Assembly (NCBI RefSeq): GCF_005166025.1
Contig: NZ_CP028923.1
Location: 3,908,001-3,972,000, forward strand
Source of the DNA: Mangrovivirga cuniculi
GTDB lineage: Bacteria > Bacteroidota > Bacteroidia > Cytophagales > Cyclobacteriaceae
Reading direction: 5' to 3'
DNA length: 64,000 nt
The notes below the pieces were generated by a model. That model saw nothing but the letters and a program-made list of their open reading frames with translations, searched no databases and was not told where the DNA came from. Shown here in pieces: positions 26,468 to 36,839 of the stretch. How positions within the stretch are numbered: position 1 is the first letter of the stretch; every line of letters starts with the position of its first letter. A program made the translations under genes and the position numbers.

Positions 26468-28339
26468 ATGAAACGAATTTTTCCAATCTTAAGCGCAGTA
26501 ATATTTTTACTTGCCTTTAATATCGAGAAGACACATAAAGTAAAGGGAGTAGTCACTGATCAAAGTGGCGAGGGCATACCCGGGGTAAACGTAGTAGAAA
26601 AAGGAACTACTAACGGAACAGTCACCGATATTTCCGGTGCCTATGAAATCACATTACCTGCTCAACAAGCAATTTTAACATTTTCTTCTGTAGGATATAA
26701 AACTCAGGAAGTTAAAGTAAAGGGTAGAAATGAGATAAATATTACCTTAAAACAAGATGTGAGTAAACTTAATGAGGTGGTCGTTACTGGAATGGCTGTA
26801 GAAATGGATGAAGAAAGAAAAGTAAGTAATTCCAGTATAAGAATCCGCGGAGTTGCATCAGGGGTAAACCCGCAGCAAAGTTATGTTATACAAAATGATC
26901 ATTATACCAACCACAATACAGAAGATTATGCTGTAATCAATGAAAACCAATTTCATAAACCTGAAGACCAACCTCTGTCTACATTCAGTATTGATGTTGA
27001 TGCGGCTTCATACAGCAATGTCAGACGATATTTAAATAATGGACTTAAACCACCAACAGATGCCGTCAGAATTGAAGAGATGATCAATTATTTCAATTAT
27101 GATTACAAAGAACCTACTGATGAGCATCCCTTTAGTATAAATACAGAAATAGCTGATTGCCCATGGCAGGAAGGTCATTATTTACTTCACGTAGGATTAC
27201 AGGGAAAAAGAATCCCTAAAGAAAATATCCCGGCATCCAACCTGGTTTTCCTGATTGATGTGAGTGGTTCTATGGGCCAAACTAACAAACTACCATTGCT
27301 AAAAAGTGCGTTTAAAATGTTAGTGGAAGAACTACGTCCCGAGGACAGAGTTGCGATCGTGGTTTATGCAGGTGCTGCCGGCATGGTACTACCTTCTACT
27401 TCAGGATCTGATAAAGAACAAATTATTAAAGCCCTGGATAATTTAAATGCCGGTGGATCCACTGCAGGTGGGGCTGGAATAAAACTTGCTTATAAAATCG
27501 CTGAAGAAAACTTTATTGAAGACGGAAATAACCGCATTATCCTGGCTACTGATGGAGACTTTAATGTCGGTCAGAGCAGTAATGGTTTTCTTGAAAATCT
27601 AATTGTTGAAAAAAGAAAATCAGGGGTTTTCTTAACTACTTTAGGTTTTGGGATGGGTAATTATAAAGATGATAAAATGGAAATCCTTGCTGATAAAGGA
27701 AATGGTAATTATGCCTATATCGATAATATTTCTGAAGCTAAAAAGGTATTTGTCAATGAATTCGGGGGTACGATGTTCACTATCGCCAAAGATGTAAAGA
27801 TCCAGATAGAGTTCAACCCGGAAAAAGTAGCCGGTTATCGTTTGATCGGATATGAAAACCGGAAATTAAATGCTGAAGATTTCAATGATGATAAAAAAGA
27901 CGCCGGCGAATTAGGTTCAGGTCATTCAGTAACTGCTATTTACCAGGTCATTCCAATCGGTGGGCCTGCCGATGACTTTTTAAAGTCAGTCGATGATCTT
28001 AAATATCAAAAAGGTAAATCTAAAGGTCGTAAATATTCTGATGAATGGGCTACAGTTAAATTCAGATATAAAAAGCCCAATGGATTTAAAAGTATATTAA
28101 TGACTCAGGCCATCGATATAACTCCGGGATCATTCGAAGAAACCTCAGATGATTTCAGGTTTTCTGCTGCTGTAGCATCGTTTGGATTATGGTTAAGAGA
28201 AAGTGATTTTATGGGAGAAAGTAATCCCGAGATGGTTGTAAATATTGCTAAAGAATCCCTGGGAAAAGACGAATTCGGTTACAGACACGAATTTCTAAAA
28301 ATGGTCCGGTCATCTAAGTATATGGCTAAGATGGATTGA
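26468..28339 (+). CDS. VWA-domain protein (YfbK type) with N-terminal carboxypeptidase-regulatory domain
   Basis: A protein of 623 residues with a signal peptide. Residues about 25-110 are a carboxypeptidase-regulatory-like domain with a TonB-plug-like tail (SKLNEVVVTGMA). Then comes the YfbK-type N-terminal region (PLSTFSIDVDAASYSNVRRY), a von Willebrand A domain with the metal site DVSGSMG at about 268, and the conserved C-terminal region of this family. It is divergent from an ECF sigma/anti-sigma pair whose anti-sigma carries the same beta module. The role is unknown; adhesion or envelope signalling is likely. Confidence 0.88.
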   Translation: MKRIFPILSAVIFLLAFNIEKTHKVKGVVTDQSGEGIPGVNVVEKGTTNGTVTDISGAYEITLPAQQAILTFSSVGYKTQEVKVKGRNEINITLKQDVSKLNEVVVTGMAVEMDEERKVSNSSIRIRGVASGVNPQQSYVIQNDHYTNHNTEDYAVINENQFHKPEDQPLSTFSIDVDAASYSNVRRYLNNGLKPPTDAVRIEEMINYFNYDYKEPTDEHPFSINTEIADCPWQEGHYLLHVGLQGKRIPKENIPASNLVFLIDVSGSMGQTNKLPLLKSAFKMLVEELRPEDRVAIVVYAGAAGMVLPSTSGSDKEQIIKALDNLNAGGSTAGGAGIKLAYKIAEENFIEDGNNRIILATDGDFNVGQSSNGFLENLIVEKRKSGVFLTTLGFGMGNYKDDKMEILADKGNGNYAYIDNISEAKKVFVNEFGGTMFTIAKDVKIQIEFNPEKVAGYRLIGYENRKLNAEDFNDDKKDAGELGSGHSVTAIYQVIPIGGPADDFLKSVDDLKYQKGKSKGRKYSDEWATVKFRYKKPNGFKSILMTQAIDITPGSFEETSDDFRFSAAVASFGLWLRESDFMGESNPEMVVNIAKESLGKDEFGYRHEFLKMVRSSKYMAKMD

Positions 28340-28360
28340 TTTTAATAATAAACTTTTATA

Positions 28361-28395
28361 AATAGGGCCATTTGAAAGAATGGCCCTATTTTTTT
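28361..28395 (+). terminator. Terminator after the VWA gene
   Basis: AATAGGGCCATT (28361-28372) and AATGGCCCTATT (28379-28390) form a perfect 12-bp stem with a 6-nt loop, followed by a T run to 28395. Confidence 0.9.
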
Positions 28396-28424
28396 GTAAA
28401 TTCAGGTAAGATCAATCTATAAAA

Positions 28425-28855
28425 ATGAATAGACACATTGGGTTTTTAATTTGCTTTATAATTAATGCTACGTACGTTTATAGTCAAACTGAAAATCTGA
28501 TTATAAATATTAAAAATATCAAAACTAAATCAGGAGAAATCCAGGTATCAGTATATAACAAAAAAATAAATTCCTTTCAACTTCAGATATATATAAATAC
28601 GATATTTTCTCTCCCTCCAACTCAAAAGAAACTGTAAAATTTTCCCTGCCACCCGGGGAGTATGCTGTTGCTACTTATCATGATATTGACAAAAATGGCA
28701 AGATGAACAAAAATATTATTGGCATTCCAAAGGAGCCATATGGATTTTCAAATAACTTCACTTTAAAAATATCTGCCCCTAAATTCAAAGACTGTAAATT
28801 TGAAATTAAACCAGGTGAGATAACCAGTATTGAAATCGAATTGAGCAAGTATTAG
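28425..28855 (+). CDS. DUF2141 family protein, one frame break
   Basis: A small exported protein with a signal peptide (INATYVYSQ). The DUF2141 pattern is visible after repair: SGEIQVSVYN, FSLPPGEYAVATYHDID, NGKMNKNIIGIPKEPYGFSNN. The break is in the A run at 28560-28566; one added A gives NKKNKFLSTSDIYKYDI, matching the next gene (NQENEFLSESDLYKYHI). As read it stops at 28637. The repaired length is 143 residues. It is a tandem paralogue of the gene at 28909. The function of the family is unknown. Confidence 0.82.
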
Positions 28856-28908
28856 AAAAAAATACTGGTTTTCTTCAAACAATAAATGCGCTATTTGATT
28901 TTAATAGT

Positions 28909-29352
28909 GTGTTTAAAAAAGCAATCATATTAATATCCGTAATTCTGATCAGCACAGGCTTTGTCTCAAATAAAAATGATGACAGAGGCGAACTTGTAAT
29001 TATCATTTCTAATATTCAAGATCTTTCAGGTAAACTAAGGATTTCTGTTTATAACCAGGAGAATGAATTTTTATCGGAATCTGATTTATATAAATATCAC
29101 ATCGAAAATGTCACGTCCAAAGACCTCAAAATATTTTTTAAATTACCGGAAGATGCTTATGCAATTGCAGTTCACCATGACCTGAATGAAAATGGCGAAA
29201 TGGATAAAAATATAATCGGAATCCCTAAAGAACCATTTTGCTTTTCTAATAACGTGTGGCCTAAAATAAAAGCTCCTGAATTCGAAGAATGTATGATTAA
29301 TTTACGGAGAGGGGAAATCAAAGAAATACAACTCAATCTGGATACATATTAA
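28909..29352 (+). CDS. DUF2141 family protein
   Basis: A protein of 147 residues with a GTG start and an N-terminal hydrophobic signal (KKAIILISVILISTGFVS). It has the DUF2141 pattern: SGKLRISVYNQENEF, FKLPEDAYAIAVHHDLN, NGEMDKNIIGIPKEPFCFSNN. It is a close paralogue of the gene at 28425. A nearby ATG at 28886 would need a frame change to be used. It lies 87 nt before glpK. Probably periplasmic; function unknown. Confidence 0.82.
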   Translation: MFKKAIILISVILISTGFVSNKNDDRGELVIIISNIQDLSGKLRISVYNQENEFLSESDLYKYHIENVTSKDLKIFFKLPEDAYAIAVHHDLNENGEMDKNIIGIPKEPFCFSNNVWPKIKAPEFEECMINLRRGEIKEIQLNLDTY

Positions 29353-29439
29353 AAATTTTATAATACTCACCCCTTATTTACTCTGTTATGTAGGGTTAAT
29401 TCACTAAATTAATAAGTGTCTAACTCAAAACATTAACAA

Positions 29440-30930
29440 ATGGGTAAATACATCCTTTCCCTGGATGCTGGCACAACTAGTAACAGGGCAATCCTATTTA
29501 ATTATTCCGGTAAAATTGAAAGGATATCTTCAAGAGAATTTGAACAGATCTTTCCACAATCAGGATGGGTGGAGCACAATCCGGAAGAAATTTGGGCAAC
29601 ACAAAAATTTGTAGTGAGAGATGTGATCAAAAAACACCATATTTCTGCCAGCAATATAGATTCAATAGGAATAACGAATCAACGAGAAACCACAATTATC
29701 TGGGACAAAGAAACTAGTCAGCCAGTATATAATGCGATCGTTTGGCAAGACAGACGAACTGCTCAATATTGTGATAAACTTAAAGAAGCCGGACATACTG
29801 AAACGATTCATAAAAAAACCGGACTACTAATTGATGCTTATTTTTCAGCATCTAAGATCAAATGGATATTAGACAATGTTGACGGAGCAAGGGAAAAAGC
29901 TGAACAGGGAAAACTGGCTTTTGGTACTGTTGACACCTGGCTTTTATGGAGATTAACTCATGGTAATGTTCACGCTACAGACGTTACTAATGCTTCCCGC
30001 ACAATGCTTTACAACATCCATGACCTTAAATGGGACAAAGAGTTATTAGAAATATTTGACATCCCTGAAAGTCTCCTACCTGACGTAAAGCCAACCAGTG
30101 TGGAATATGGAAAGACTATAAAAGATCATTTTGGTGCTGAAATACCTATTGCAGGCATGATTGGAGACCAGCAAGGCGCACTTTTTGGCCAGATGTGCAT
30201 TGAAAAAGGTATGACAAAAAACACCTACGGAACAGGATGCTTTGTTGTAATGAACACCGGTAAAGAAGCCATCATTTCAAAGAATAATTTATTAACCACC
30301 ATTGCCTGGCAATTAGATGGAAAAGTGAATTATGCCCTGGAAGGAAGCATTTTTATTGGTGGTGCGGTAGTTCAATGGCTAAGAGATCAATTGCAGATTA
30401 TTCGAAATTCTTCTGAGATTGAAAACCTGGCTTTAACTGTAGAGGATAATGGAGGTGTTGTGTTCGTTCCTGCATTTGTCGGCCTGGGAGCTCCTCACTG
30501 GGATCAATATGCAACCGGTACAATTATCGGTCTAACCCGGGGAACGGGAAAAGCTCATATTGCAAGAGCAGCTTTAGAAAGTATTGCATTACAATCTATG
30601 GACGTGATATCAACTATGGTCAAGGATTCAGAAATAGAAATAGTTGATCTGAGAGTTGACGGAGGTGCTGCTGTTAATAACTTGCTAATGCAAATCCAAT
30701 CTGACCTAATCGGTCAAAAAGTTGTACGTCCGGCTATTACTGAAACAACTGCATTAGGGGCAGCATATATGGCAGGCCTCGCAACCGGATTTTGGTCTGG
30801 AATTGAAGAAATCCGGAAACTTTGGGAAACAGAAAAGACCTTTGAACCTCAGCATCAAAAGGAACATGTAAAAACAACCCTTAGAAACTGGAAGAAAGGA
30901 CTCGAAAGAGCCAAAAACTGGAATAATTAA
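29440..30930 (+). CDS. glpK: Glycerol kinase
   Basis: It phosphorylates glycerol to glycerol-3-phosphate. The 496 residues match the family length, with the FGGY-type marks [38 protein letters not shown] (shown in part) and the ATP-site stretch [15 protein letters not shown]. It is the first gene of a glpK-glpD-glpF operon; glpD follows after 11 nt. Confidence 0.96.
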   Translation: MGKYILSLDAGTTSNRAILFNYSGKIERISSREFEQIFPQSGWVEHNPEEIWATQKFVVRDVIKKHHISASNIDSIGITNQRETTIIWDKETSQPVYNAIVWQDRRTAQYCDKLKEAGHTETIHKKTGLLIDAYFSASKIKWILDNVDGAREKAEQGKLAFGTVDTWLLWRLTHGNVHATDVTNASRTMLYNIHDLKWDKELLEIFDIPESLLPDVKPTSVEYGKTIKDHFGAEIPIAGMIGDQQGALFGQMCIEKGMTKNTYGTGCFVVMNTGKEAIISKNNLLTTIAWQLDGKVNYALEGSIFIGGAVVQWLRDQLQIIRNSSEIENLALTVEDNGGVVFVPAFVGLGAPHWDQYATGTIIGLTRGTGKAHIARAALESIALQSMDVISTMVKDSEIEIVDLRVDGGAAVNNLLMQIQSDLIGQKVVRPAITETTALGAAYMAGLATGFWSGIEEIRKLWETEKTFEPQHQKEHVKTTLRNWKKGLERAKNWNN

Positions 30931-30941
30931 AAGCGAGTCTG

Positions 30942-32518
30942 ATGAAACGAGAAAAACAATTAAAAAAATTAGCGGGTAATCCAGATCCATGGGATGTATT
31001 AATTATCGGAGGTGGAGCAACCGGTTTGGGAATAGCCGTTGACTCAGCATCCCGGGGATTCAAAACTCTATTATTAGAACAATCGGATTTTGCTAAAGGC
31101 ACTTCAAGCAGAAGTACAAAATTAGTACACGGCGGAGTACGATACCTTCAACAGGGTGACGTTTCTCTTGTTCTGGAAGCATTAAAAGAACGAGGGTTAA
31201 TGATGCAAAATGCTCCTCATCTGGTCAGGAATTTATCATTTGTGATTCCTTCATATGAATGGTGGAATGGGCCTTTTTATACAATCGGATTAAAAGTATA
31301 CGACTTAATGGCAGGAAAACTTGGCCTGGGTCCCTCTAAAAGTATTTCTAAGGAAGAAACGATTGATGCATTACCTACGATATCCCAGCGTGATCTGCGA
31401 GGGGGAATCGTTTACCAGGATGGTCAGTTTGATGATGCCCGCATGGCAATTAGCCTGGCAATGACTGCCGAAGAATACAATGGTGTGTTATTAAACTACA
31501 TGGAAGTTGTAGATTTATTAAAAGATGAAGAAGACTTAATGATCAAGGGTGTAACAGCTAAAGATCATGAAACCGGAAAAGAATACTCAATTTTTGCCAA
31601 ATCAGTAATCAATGCCACTGGTGTCTTTGCTGATTCTATAAAGAAAATGGATGAGCCGGAGGTGAAACCGATGATCCGGCCTAGCCAGGGAATTCACCTG
31701 GTCTTTGATCAAAGTTTTCAACCGGAAAGTTATGCGATTATGGTTCCTCAAACATCAGATGGGCGAGTTATGTTTGCGGTCCCATGGTATAACAGAGTCG
31801 TCGTTGGTACCACTGATACTTTAATTGATAACATAGACCTGGAACCACAGGCATTAGAAGCAGAAATAGAATTTATACTTGAAACAGCTGGTCAGTATCT
31901 GTCTAAGAAGCCTACCAAAAAAGATATAAAAAGTATTTTCGCCGGGCTGAGGCCACTTGCTGCTCCTGAAGATGGCGATGAAATGAGCACAAAAGAAATT
32001 TCGCGCCACCACAAGGTATTAATTTCTCTTTCCGGGCTAATCACCGTGATTGGTGGAAAATGGACTACTTACAGAAAAATGGCTGAAGATGCTGTTGATA
32101 ATGCTATAATGATCGCCGGTCTGGCAGATCGAAAGTGTATTACCGAACGATTGCCAATCGACGGATATGACAGGAATACAGAACCGGGTAGTAATCCGAT
32201 GTCAGTATATGGAAGACATAAAGAGGATCTACTCGAAATAGAAACCAATGAACCTGAATATAACGGATGGCTGAGTGAGGAACTACAAATAAAAAAAGTA
32301 CAGGTAGTCTGGGCAGCCAGGGAAGAAATGGCACAAACTGTAGAAGATGTGCTTTCCCGTCGTACAAGAGCTTTATTACTCGATGCCCGGGAAAGTATAC
32401 GGATAGCCCCGAAACAGCTAAAATACTAGGAAAAGAACTCGGGAAAGATGAAAATTGGGTAAAAAATCAAATTGAAAATTATAACAAACTGGCTTCACAA
32501 TACTATATTCAGGAATGA
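30942..32518 (+). CDS. glpD: Glycerol-3-phosphate dehydrogenase, one frame break near the C-terminus
   Basis: A FAD enzyme that oxidises glycerol-3-phosphate to dihydroxyacetone phosphate and passes electrons to the quinone pool. The N-terminal dinucleotide site is IIGGGATGLGIAVDSASRG, followed by STKLVHGGVRYLQ. One added C in the run at 32407-32410 changes the end from a stop at 32429 to IAPETAKILGKELGKDEN and a stop at 32516-32518, giving 525 residues. This end overlaps the ATG of glpF in ATGA, a normal operon junction, which supports the repair. Confidence 0.93.
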
Positions 32519-33252
32519 ACGAATATTTTGCAGAATTTATCGGGACCTTTTTATTGATTTTATTAGGAAATGGCGTAGTTGCAAATGTTGTCCTGAAGGA
32601 TACTAAAGGAAACAATAGTGGATGGATAGTCATTACTTTTGGATGGGGAATGGCGGTTTTCATTGCTGTCTTTATTGTTGGTCAATTTAGTGGTGCTCAT
32701 ATTAATCCCGCTGTAACTTTTGGGTTAGCATTATCAGGTCTTTTTGAATGGTCGAAAGTAATACAATATATCATCGCTCAAATGGCCGGAGCAATGCTGG
32801 GAGCATACACAATCTATCTCTTTTACCTGGATCATTTTAAGCGTACCCAGGATGGAGAATTGAAAAAGGCCTGCTTCTGCACCACTCCGGCAATTAGTAA
32901 CAGATTCAATAATTTATTTTCAGAGATCATTGGAACATTTGTACTGGTATTCGCAGTACTTTATATGAGTAAACCATTATTAGAAATTGATGGAATCGAG
33001 TCTGCAAGAGTGGGTTTAGGTGCTCTGGATGCGTTACCGGTAGGGTTACTTGTATTTGGTATTGGCCTTAGCTTAGGTGGCACAACTGGATATGCTATTA
33101 ATCCGGCAAGAGATCTGGGACCCCGGCTTGTATATTCATTTCTGCCTATACGAAAAAATGCTAAAACAGACTGGAATTACGGCATTATACCTGTGTTTGG
33201 CCCACTCATCGGAGCTGCAATAGCAACTGCTATCTTTTTATATATCAAATAA
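32515..33252 (+). CDS. glpF: Glycerol facilitator / aquaglyceroporin
   Basis: A membrane channel of 245 residues with six helices and two half-helices. Both NPA motifs are present: SGAHINPAVTFG and GYAINPARDLGPR. The Asp after the second NPA motif is typical of glycerol-conducting members. Its place as last gene of the glpK-glpD operon supports glycerol uptake. It is convergent with the YfcC-family gene. Confidence 0.93.
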   Translation: MNEYFAEFIGTFLLILLGNGVVANVVLKDTKGNNSGWIVITFGWGMAVFIAVFIVGQFSGAHINPAVTFGLALSGLFEWSKVIQYIIAQMAGAMLGAYTIYLFYLDHFKRTQDGELKKACFCTTPAISNRFNNLFSEIIGTFVLVFAVLYMSKPLLEIDGIESARVGLGALDALPVGLLVFGIGLSLGGTTGYAINPARDLGPRLVYSFLPIRKNAKTDWNYGIIPVFGPLIGAAIATAIFLYIK

Positions 33253-33316
33253 AAAGCCAGCGAAATAGTATCTCGCCAGCCTTTCGGTAAACTAACAGTG
33301 AAATTTTACTTGTTTA

Positions 33317-34695
33317 TTAATTCCATCCAAAAATCACAGTAGGTAAAATCAATAATATTCCCGCTGCAATAACCATCAATATAAAAAGTGGCAACATCCA
33401 CTTCAACCATTTTTCATATGAAACATTACCGATAGAAAGGACTCCCATCGTCACTGCGCTTGTTGGAATTATCATATTAGAAAGGCCATCTCCAAATTGA
33501 AAAGCCAGTACAGCTGTCTGCCTTGACACTCCTAAAAGATCACTTAATGGCGCCATAATGGGCATGGTTAATACAGCCTGCCCACTTCCGCTTGGAAGGA
33601 AAAAGTTTAGTAAACTCTGAACGACAAACATCATCTCAACAGAAATTGCTTTTGGCCATCCCTCTGCCAAAGAAGCTAATCCATGAAGGATAGTTTCAAT
33701 GATCTTACCATCCTCGGCAAGGATCAAAAGTCCTTTACTTAATGCCACTACCAGTCCGGCTGTTAAAACATCCCCAGCTCCGGTTTTAAAAGCATCGACA
33801 GCTTCCTGAACGTTCATTCTGTTAATTATGGCAGATAATAGCCCCATACCAAAAAACACTGCCGCAATTTCATTTATATACCAGCCAAACTGGGTTACGC
33901 CAAATAAAATTATTGCTAATCCACCAAATAATAAAAAGAGTGTCACCTTCCTTACCGGAGTAAATTCAATCTTTTCAACCTGACTCTCCTTCCCAGTTTC
34001 AACTATGGCAGGATCGTAGATTTTCCGAGTATACCTCATTATATAAAATACAGCCAGGAATGTTAACACCACCCATACAATCATTCTATATTCATACCCG
34101 CTGAACATAGGCACTTCTGCGATTTCCTGCGCAATTCCAACAGTAAAAGGATTGGTAATAGCCCCTGCAAACCCTGCCCCTGCTCCAACAAAGGGAATAG
34201 CTATTCCGGTTATGGTGTCGTAACCCAGCGATTTTGCCATTGGAATAGTGAGCAAAACAAAAACAAGCACCTCCTCACTCATTCCAAAGGTTGCGCCCAT
34301 TACTGAGAAAAATATAATTATCAAGGGTATGATTACTCCTTTTGCAGATGGGTATTTTTCACAAAACCTCACCAATGACTGCAGGGATGCAGTAACAGCA
34401 CCGGTTTTATTAAAAACAGAAAAGGCTCCTCCTACAATAAGGATAAAACCAATGATTTGAGATCCACCAATAAAGCCTTTTATCGGAGCCATCAAGAAAT
34501 CTAAAAATCCCTGGGGTTCTCCTCCACATAATGATACGTCCCGGGTATTAACACCTCCCGCTCACTCCCGTTTGAAAGAGTTATAATTTCCTTTTCATAT
34601 TCGCCAGCAGGGATTATCCAGGTAAGAATTGTAAATAAGATTAAAAAACAAAATATTATTACCAGAGTATCAGGAACTCTTCTAAATTTCATCAT
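33317..34695 (-). CDS. YfcC-family (DcuC-like) permease, one frame break
   Basis: A membrane protein of 459 residues after repair, with about 12 helices, of the YfcC/DcuC-like family that includes putative basic-amino-acid, dipeptide and C4-dicarboxylate carriers. The N-terminus has VPDTLVIIFCFLILFTILTWIIPAGEYE (shown in part: TWIIPAGEYE). The frame breaks in the G run at 34513-34516; one added base gives NPQGFLDFLMAPIKGF. Other marks are GATFGMSEEVLVFV and FLPSGSGQAVLTMP. It is the last gene of the cluster that starts at 44784 and lies next to a lipoprotein cyanophycinase, so it may import aspartyl peptides, arginine or aspartate (inference). Confidence 0.87.
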
Positions 34696-34718
34696 TCGTA
34701 TCTGTTGTGTGGTTTCAA

Positions 34719-35615
34719 TTATTTCTGTTTGAGGTAAAATTTATCACCCGGAAGATAAATATCCAGAATTATTCCTTTCGTCCCAAGCTTTCCATTCTTT
34801 CTATTGACATTTTGATTGGAATTTTCAAAAGTAATCACCTGGCTTTCGCCAATTACCTCTGCAGAGTCTCCTTTAACTATTATTGCTGTTGACTCATCAA
34901 TACCAACTCCAATTTCATCAGGAAAAGTCATTATTGCTGTAAACAACCTGTTATACCTGGATCTTTTAACAAAATGCTGATCGATAATCACCCCATCGAT
35001 TAGAGCTAATCCTTCTGTCCAGTCAAAGTTTTCCTCTTCAAGATGCCTGTATGTCGGATAATAATCAGGGTATTTCTTTTCATCTCCGGTTATCATTCTT
35101 CGGCTTTGAACAGCAGCACCTGCAGATGTACCTGCTATCACAGCTCCTTCAGCATATCTGTCTCTAATTATATTCCCTATTCTCGTGCCAGCTATTCTTT
35201 GCATAAACCGTCTTTGATCCCCTCCTGAAATATAGATTAAAGAAGCATTAGCTAATGAATCGATTTGTGATTCTCTATAACCTGAAACAGAATCATATTC
35301 AACACCATAAACATTTTCATATCCCAGATCGCTAAATTGCTTAATAGCATACCAATTTGACGAGTCAGGCTCAATACTAGACATAGGAAGGGTCATGCCA
35401 TAACCTGCAGTGTCAATTCCGGACTCGGTTACAATTCTTTTAATCATTTCCTCAGGCCTGCTTCCTCCACCTATAATTATCAATGCTCCTTTATTCAAAT
35501 TAACCTGGGTAGTATCTGCCGAAGTACTTTCATTCACTGTGTTATTGTTTTGATCGTTGCTTTCTGTACAGGCATAAAAGAATAAGCAACTAAGAAACAG
35601 ATAGATGTATTTCAT
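34719..35615 (-). CDS. Cyanophycinase-like (S51 family) lipoprotein
   Basis: A serine peptidase of the S51 group, whose cyanophycinase members cut multi-L-arginyl-poly-L-aspartate to beta-Asp-Arg dipeptides. The start at 35615 gives a lipoprotein signal (MKYIYLFLSCLFFYAC); a Met at 35648 lies in a terminator hairpin and is rejected. Family marks: LIIIGGGSRPEEM, YISGGDQRRFMQ, nucleophile in IAGTSAGAAVQS, IDQHFVKRSRYNRL and GVGIDESTA. These match the Ser, His and Glu catalytic sites known for cyanobacterial cyanophycinase. It has 298 residues. It follows the two propeller lipoproteins and precedes the YfcC-type permease. Confidence 0.85.
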   Translation of the reverse strand: MKYIYLFLSCLFFYACTESNDQNNNTVNESTSADTTQVNLNKGALIIIGGGSRPEEMIKRIVTESGIDTAGYGMTLPMSSIEPDSSNWYAIKQFSDLGYENVYGVEYDSVSGYRESQIDSLANASLIYISGGDQRRFMQRIAGTRIGNIIRDRYAEGAVIAGTSAGAAVQSRRMITGDEKKYPDYYPTYRHLEEENFDWTEGLALIDGVIIDQHFVKRSRYNRLFTAIMTFPDEIGVGIDESTAIIVKGDSAEVIGESQVITFENSNQNVNRKNGKLGTKGIILDIYLPGDKFYLKQK

Positions 35616-35637
35616 GATTTGAATTTTAAAAATAAAA

Positions 35638-35663
35638 GCGGTAATCAATTTAATGATTACCGC
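35638..35663 (-). terminator. Terminator-like hairpin before the lipoprotein cyanophycinase
   Basis: GCGGTAATCA (35638-35647) and TGATTACCGC (35654-35663) form a perfect 10-bp stem with a 6-nt loop; on the minus strand it is followed by TTTTATTTTT. It lies after the propeller gene (ends 35685) and before the peptidase start, so it may lower or separate expression of the last two genes. Confidence 0.8.
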
Positions 35664-35684
35664 TCAATTATACATTAACCAAAC

Positions 35685-36839
35685 TTACTGAATACCCACT
35701 ATTTGTATTCCCACCGGATCTGTAAGACCTGATGCAATAGTCTGAACATCAGTACCATCAAAATTCGCTCTCTTTAAAAGTCCATTACCGGATTCAGTCC
35801 AGTAAACTTTCTCTTCAGAGTAGGAAATTGAAATTCCAAAACTTCTTCCGTCTACTCCATTATTATCACCTGCAGGTGATACTAAAGTACTGACATTGGT
35901 ACCGTCTAAAGCAGCACTTAAAAATTCCGGCCCTTCGTCATTGTGGAAATAGATCATATCACTCTGCTGGTTTACAACTATTGAATATCCAAATCCACCA
36001 GCAGAATATCCGATTATCCTTTCGAAACTTCCGTCCGAAATATTAACCTTCCATACCGCCTCAGCATCAAAATCCACTGCAGTCACATAGACGAACCCAT
36101 CATGGTAATCAATTCCTTCAGGTAATGAAAATGTAGCCTCCTGAGAATCTGAAAACAAGATCGTTTTCGTACTGTTTTCCAGATCTACTGTATAAACGGC
36201 ATTATCTCCCCTGTCAACAACATACGCTTTTCCCGATGCCTCGTCTACAGTTATACCATGAGGATTTGAGAAGCCATCCACTATCATTTCCGGAACATCA
36301 TCACTAAATCCTAACGAATAAACCGCACCAGCGTCAGTGGCGGTAAAATAGATCTTTTCTCTGGTTGAATCAATCGCAATATCAAAAGGAGATACCTCTA
36401 AAGAAACATCTAAAATGCCCGTTTGAGCATCATATATTCTTTTACCTGAATTTGAAGCTACAATTACCGGGAAATAAGATCTGTTAGGATCCCTAACCTC
36501 TATTGTAGTGGTTTTACTATCTGTATCTCCTTCACCGACAACGGTTAAGGTTACCTCGTAAAATCCCGGCTCTGTATATAAATGAGTAGGATTAGCTACA
36601 TCTGAAGATGCTCCATCTCCAAAAGCCCAGTAATAAGATATATCATCGCCCTCTGTAAAAACAACATCACTATTAAAGGTTGCTGTGGCCGGGGCAAATA
36701 AATCATTATCTAACTGATAAGAAAAGTCTGCCTTTACTATTGTAAATGGAGGTATCAATGGTTCTTCTTCTTTACATCCAGCTATAAAAAGCAGGACGCA
36801 AACAGACATTACTAATATTTTTAACGTTTTCATAATCAT
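35685..36839 (-). CDS. PKD-domain and beta-propeller lipoprotein (second copy)
   Basis: A lipoprotein of 384 residues (lipobox LLFIAGC). One PKD domain follows (ISYYWAFGDGASSDVANPTHLYTEPG, shown in part as YYWAFGDGAS). The rest is a six-bladed propeller of the YWTD/NHL sort, with repeated units such as REKIYFTATDAGAVYSL and EEKVYWTESGNGLLKRANFDG. Its ATG overlaps the stop of the similar gene upstream in ATGA. It is probably a surface-exposed binding partner of the adjacent SusC/SusD pair (inference). Confidence 0.82.
   Translation of the reverse strand: MIMKTLKILVMSVCVLLFIAGCKEEEPLIPPFTIVKADFSYQLDNDLFAPATATFNSDVVFTEGDDISYYWAFGDGASSDVANPTHLYTEPGFYEVTLTVVGEGDTDSKTTTIEVRDPNRSYFPVIVASNSGKRIYDAQTGILDVSLEVSPFDIAIDSTREKIYFTATDAGAVYSLGFSDDVPEMIVDGFSNPHGITVDEASGKAYVVDRGDNAVYTVDLENSTKTILFSDSQEATFSLPEGIDYHDGFVYVTAVDFDAEAVWKVNISDGSFERIIGYSAGGFGYSIVVNQQSDMIYFHNDEGPEFLSAALDGTNVSTLVSPAGDNNGVDGRSFGISISYSEEKVYWTESGNGLLKRANFDGTDVQTIASGLTDPVGIQIVGIQ

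Noticed and set aside
33254-33290. Repeated GCCAGCG/CGCCAGC pieces between glpF and the permease as a bidirectional terminator
   Set aside because: The pieces are similar as direct repeats and pair over only four bases as an inverted repeat.
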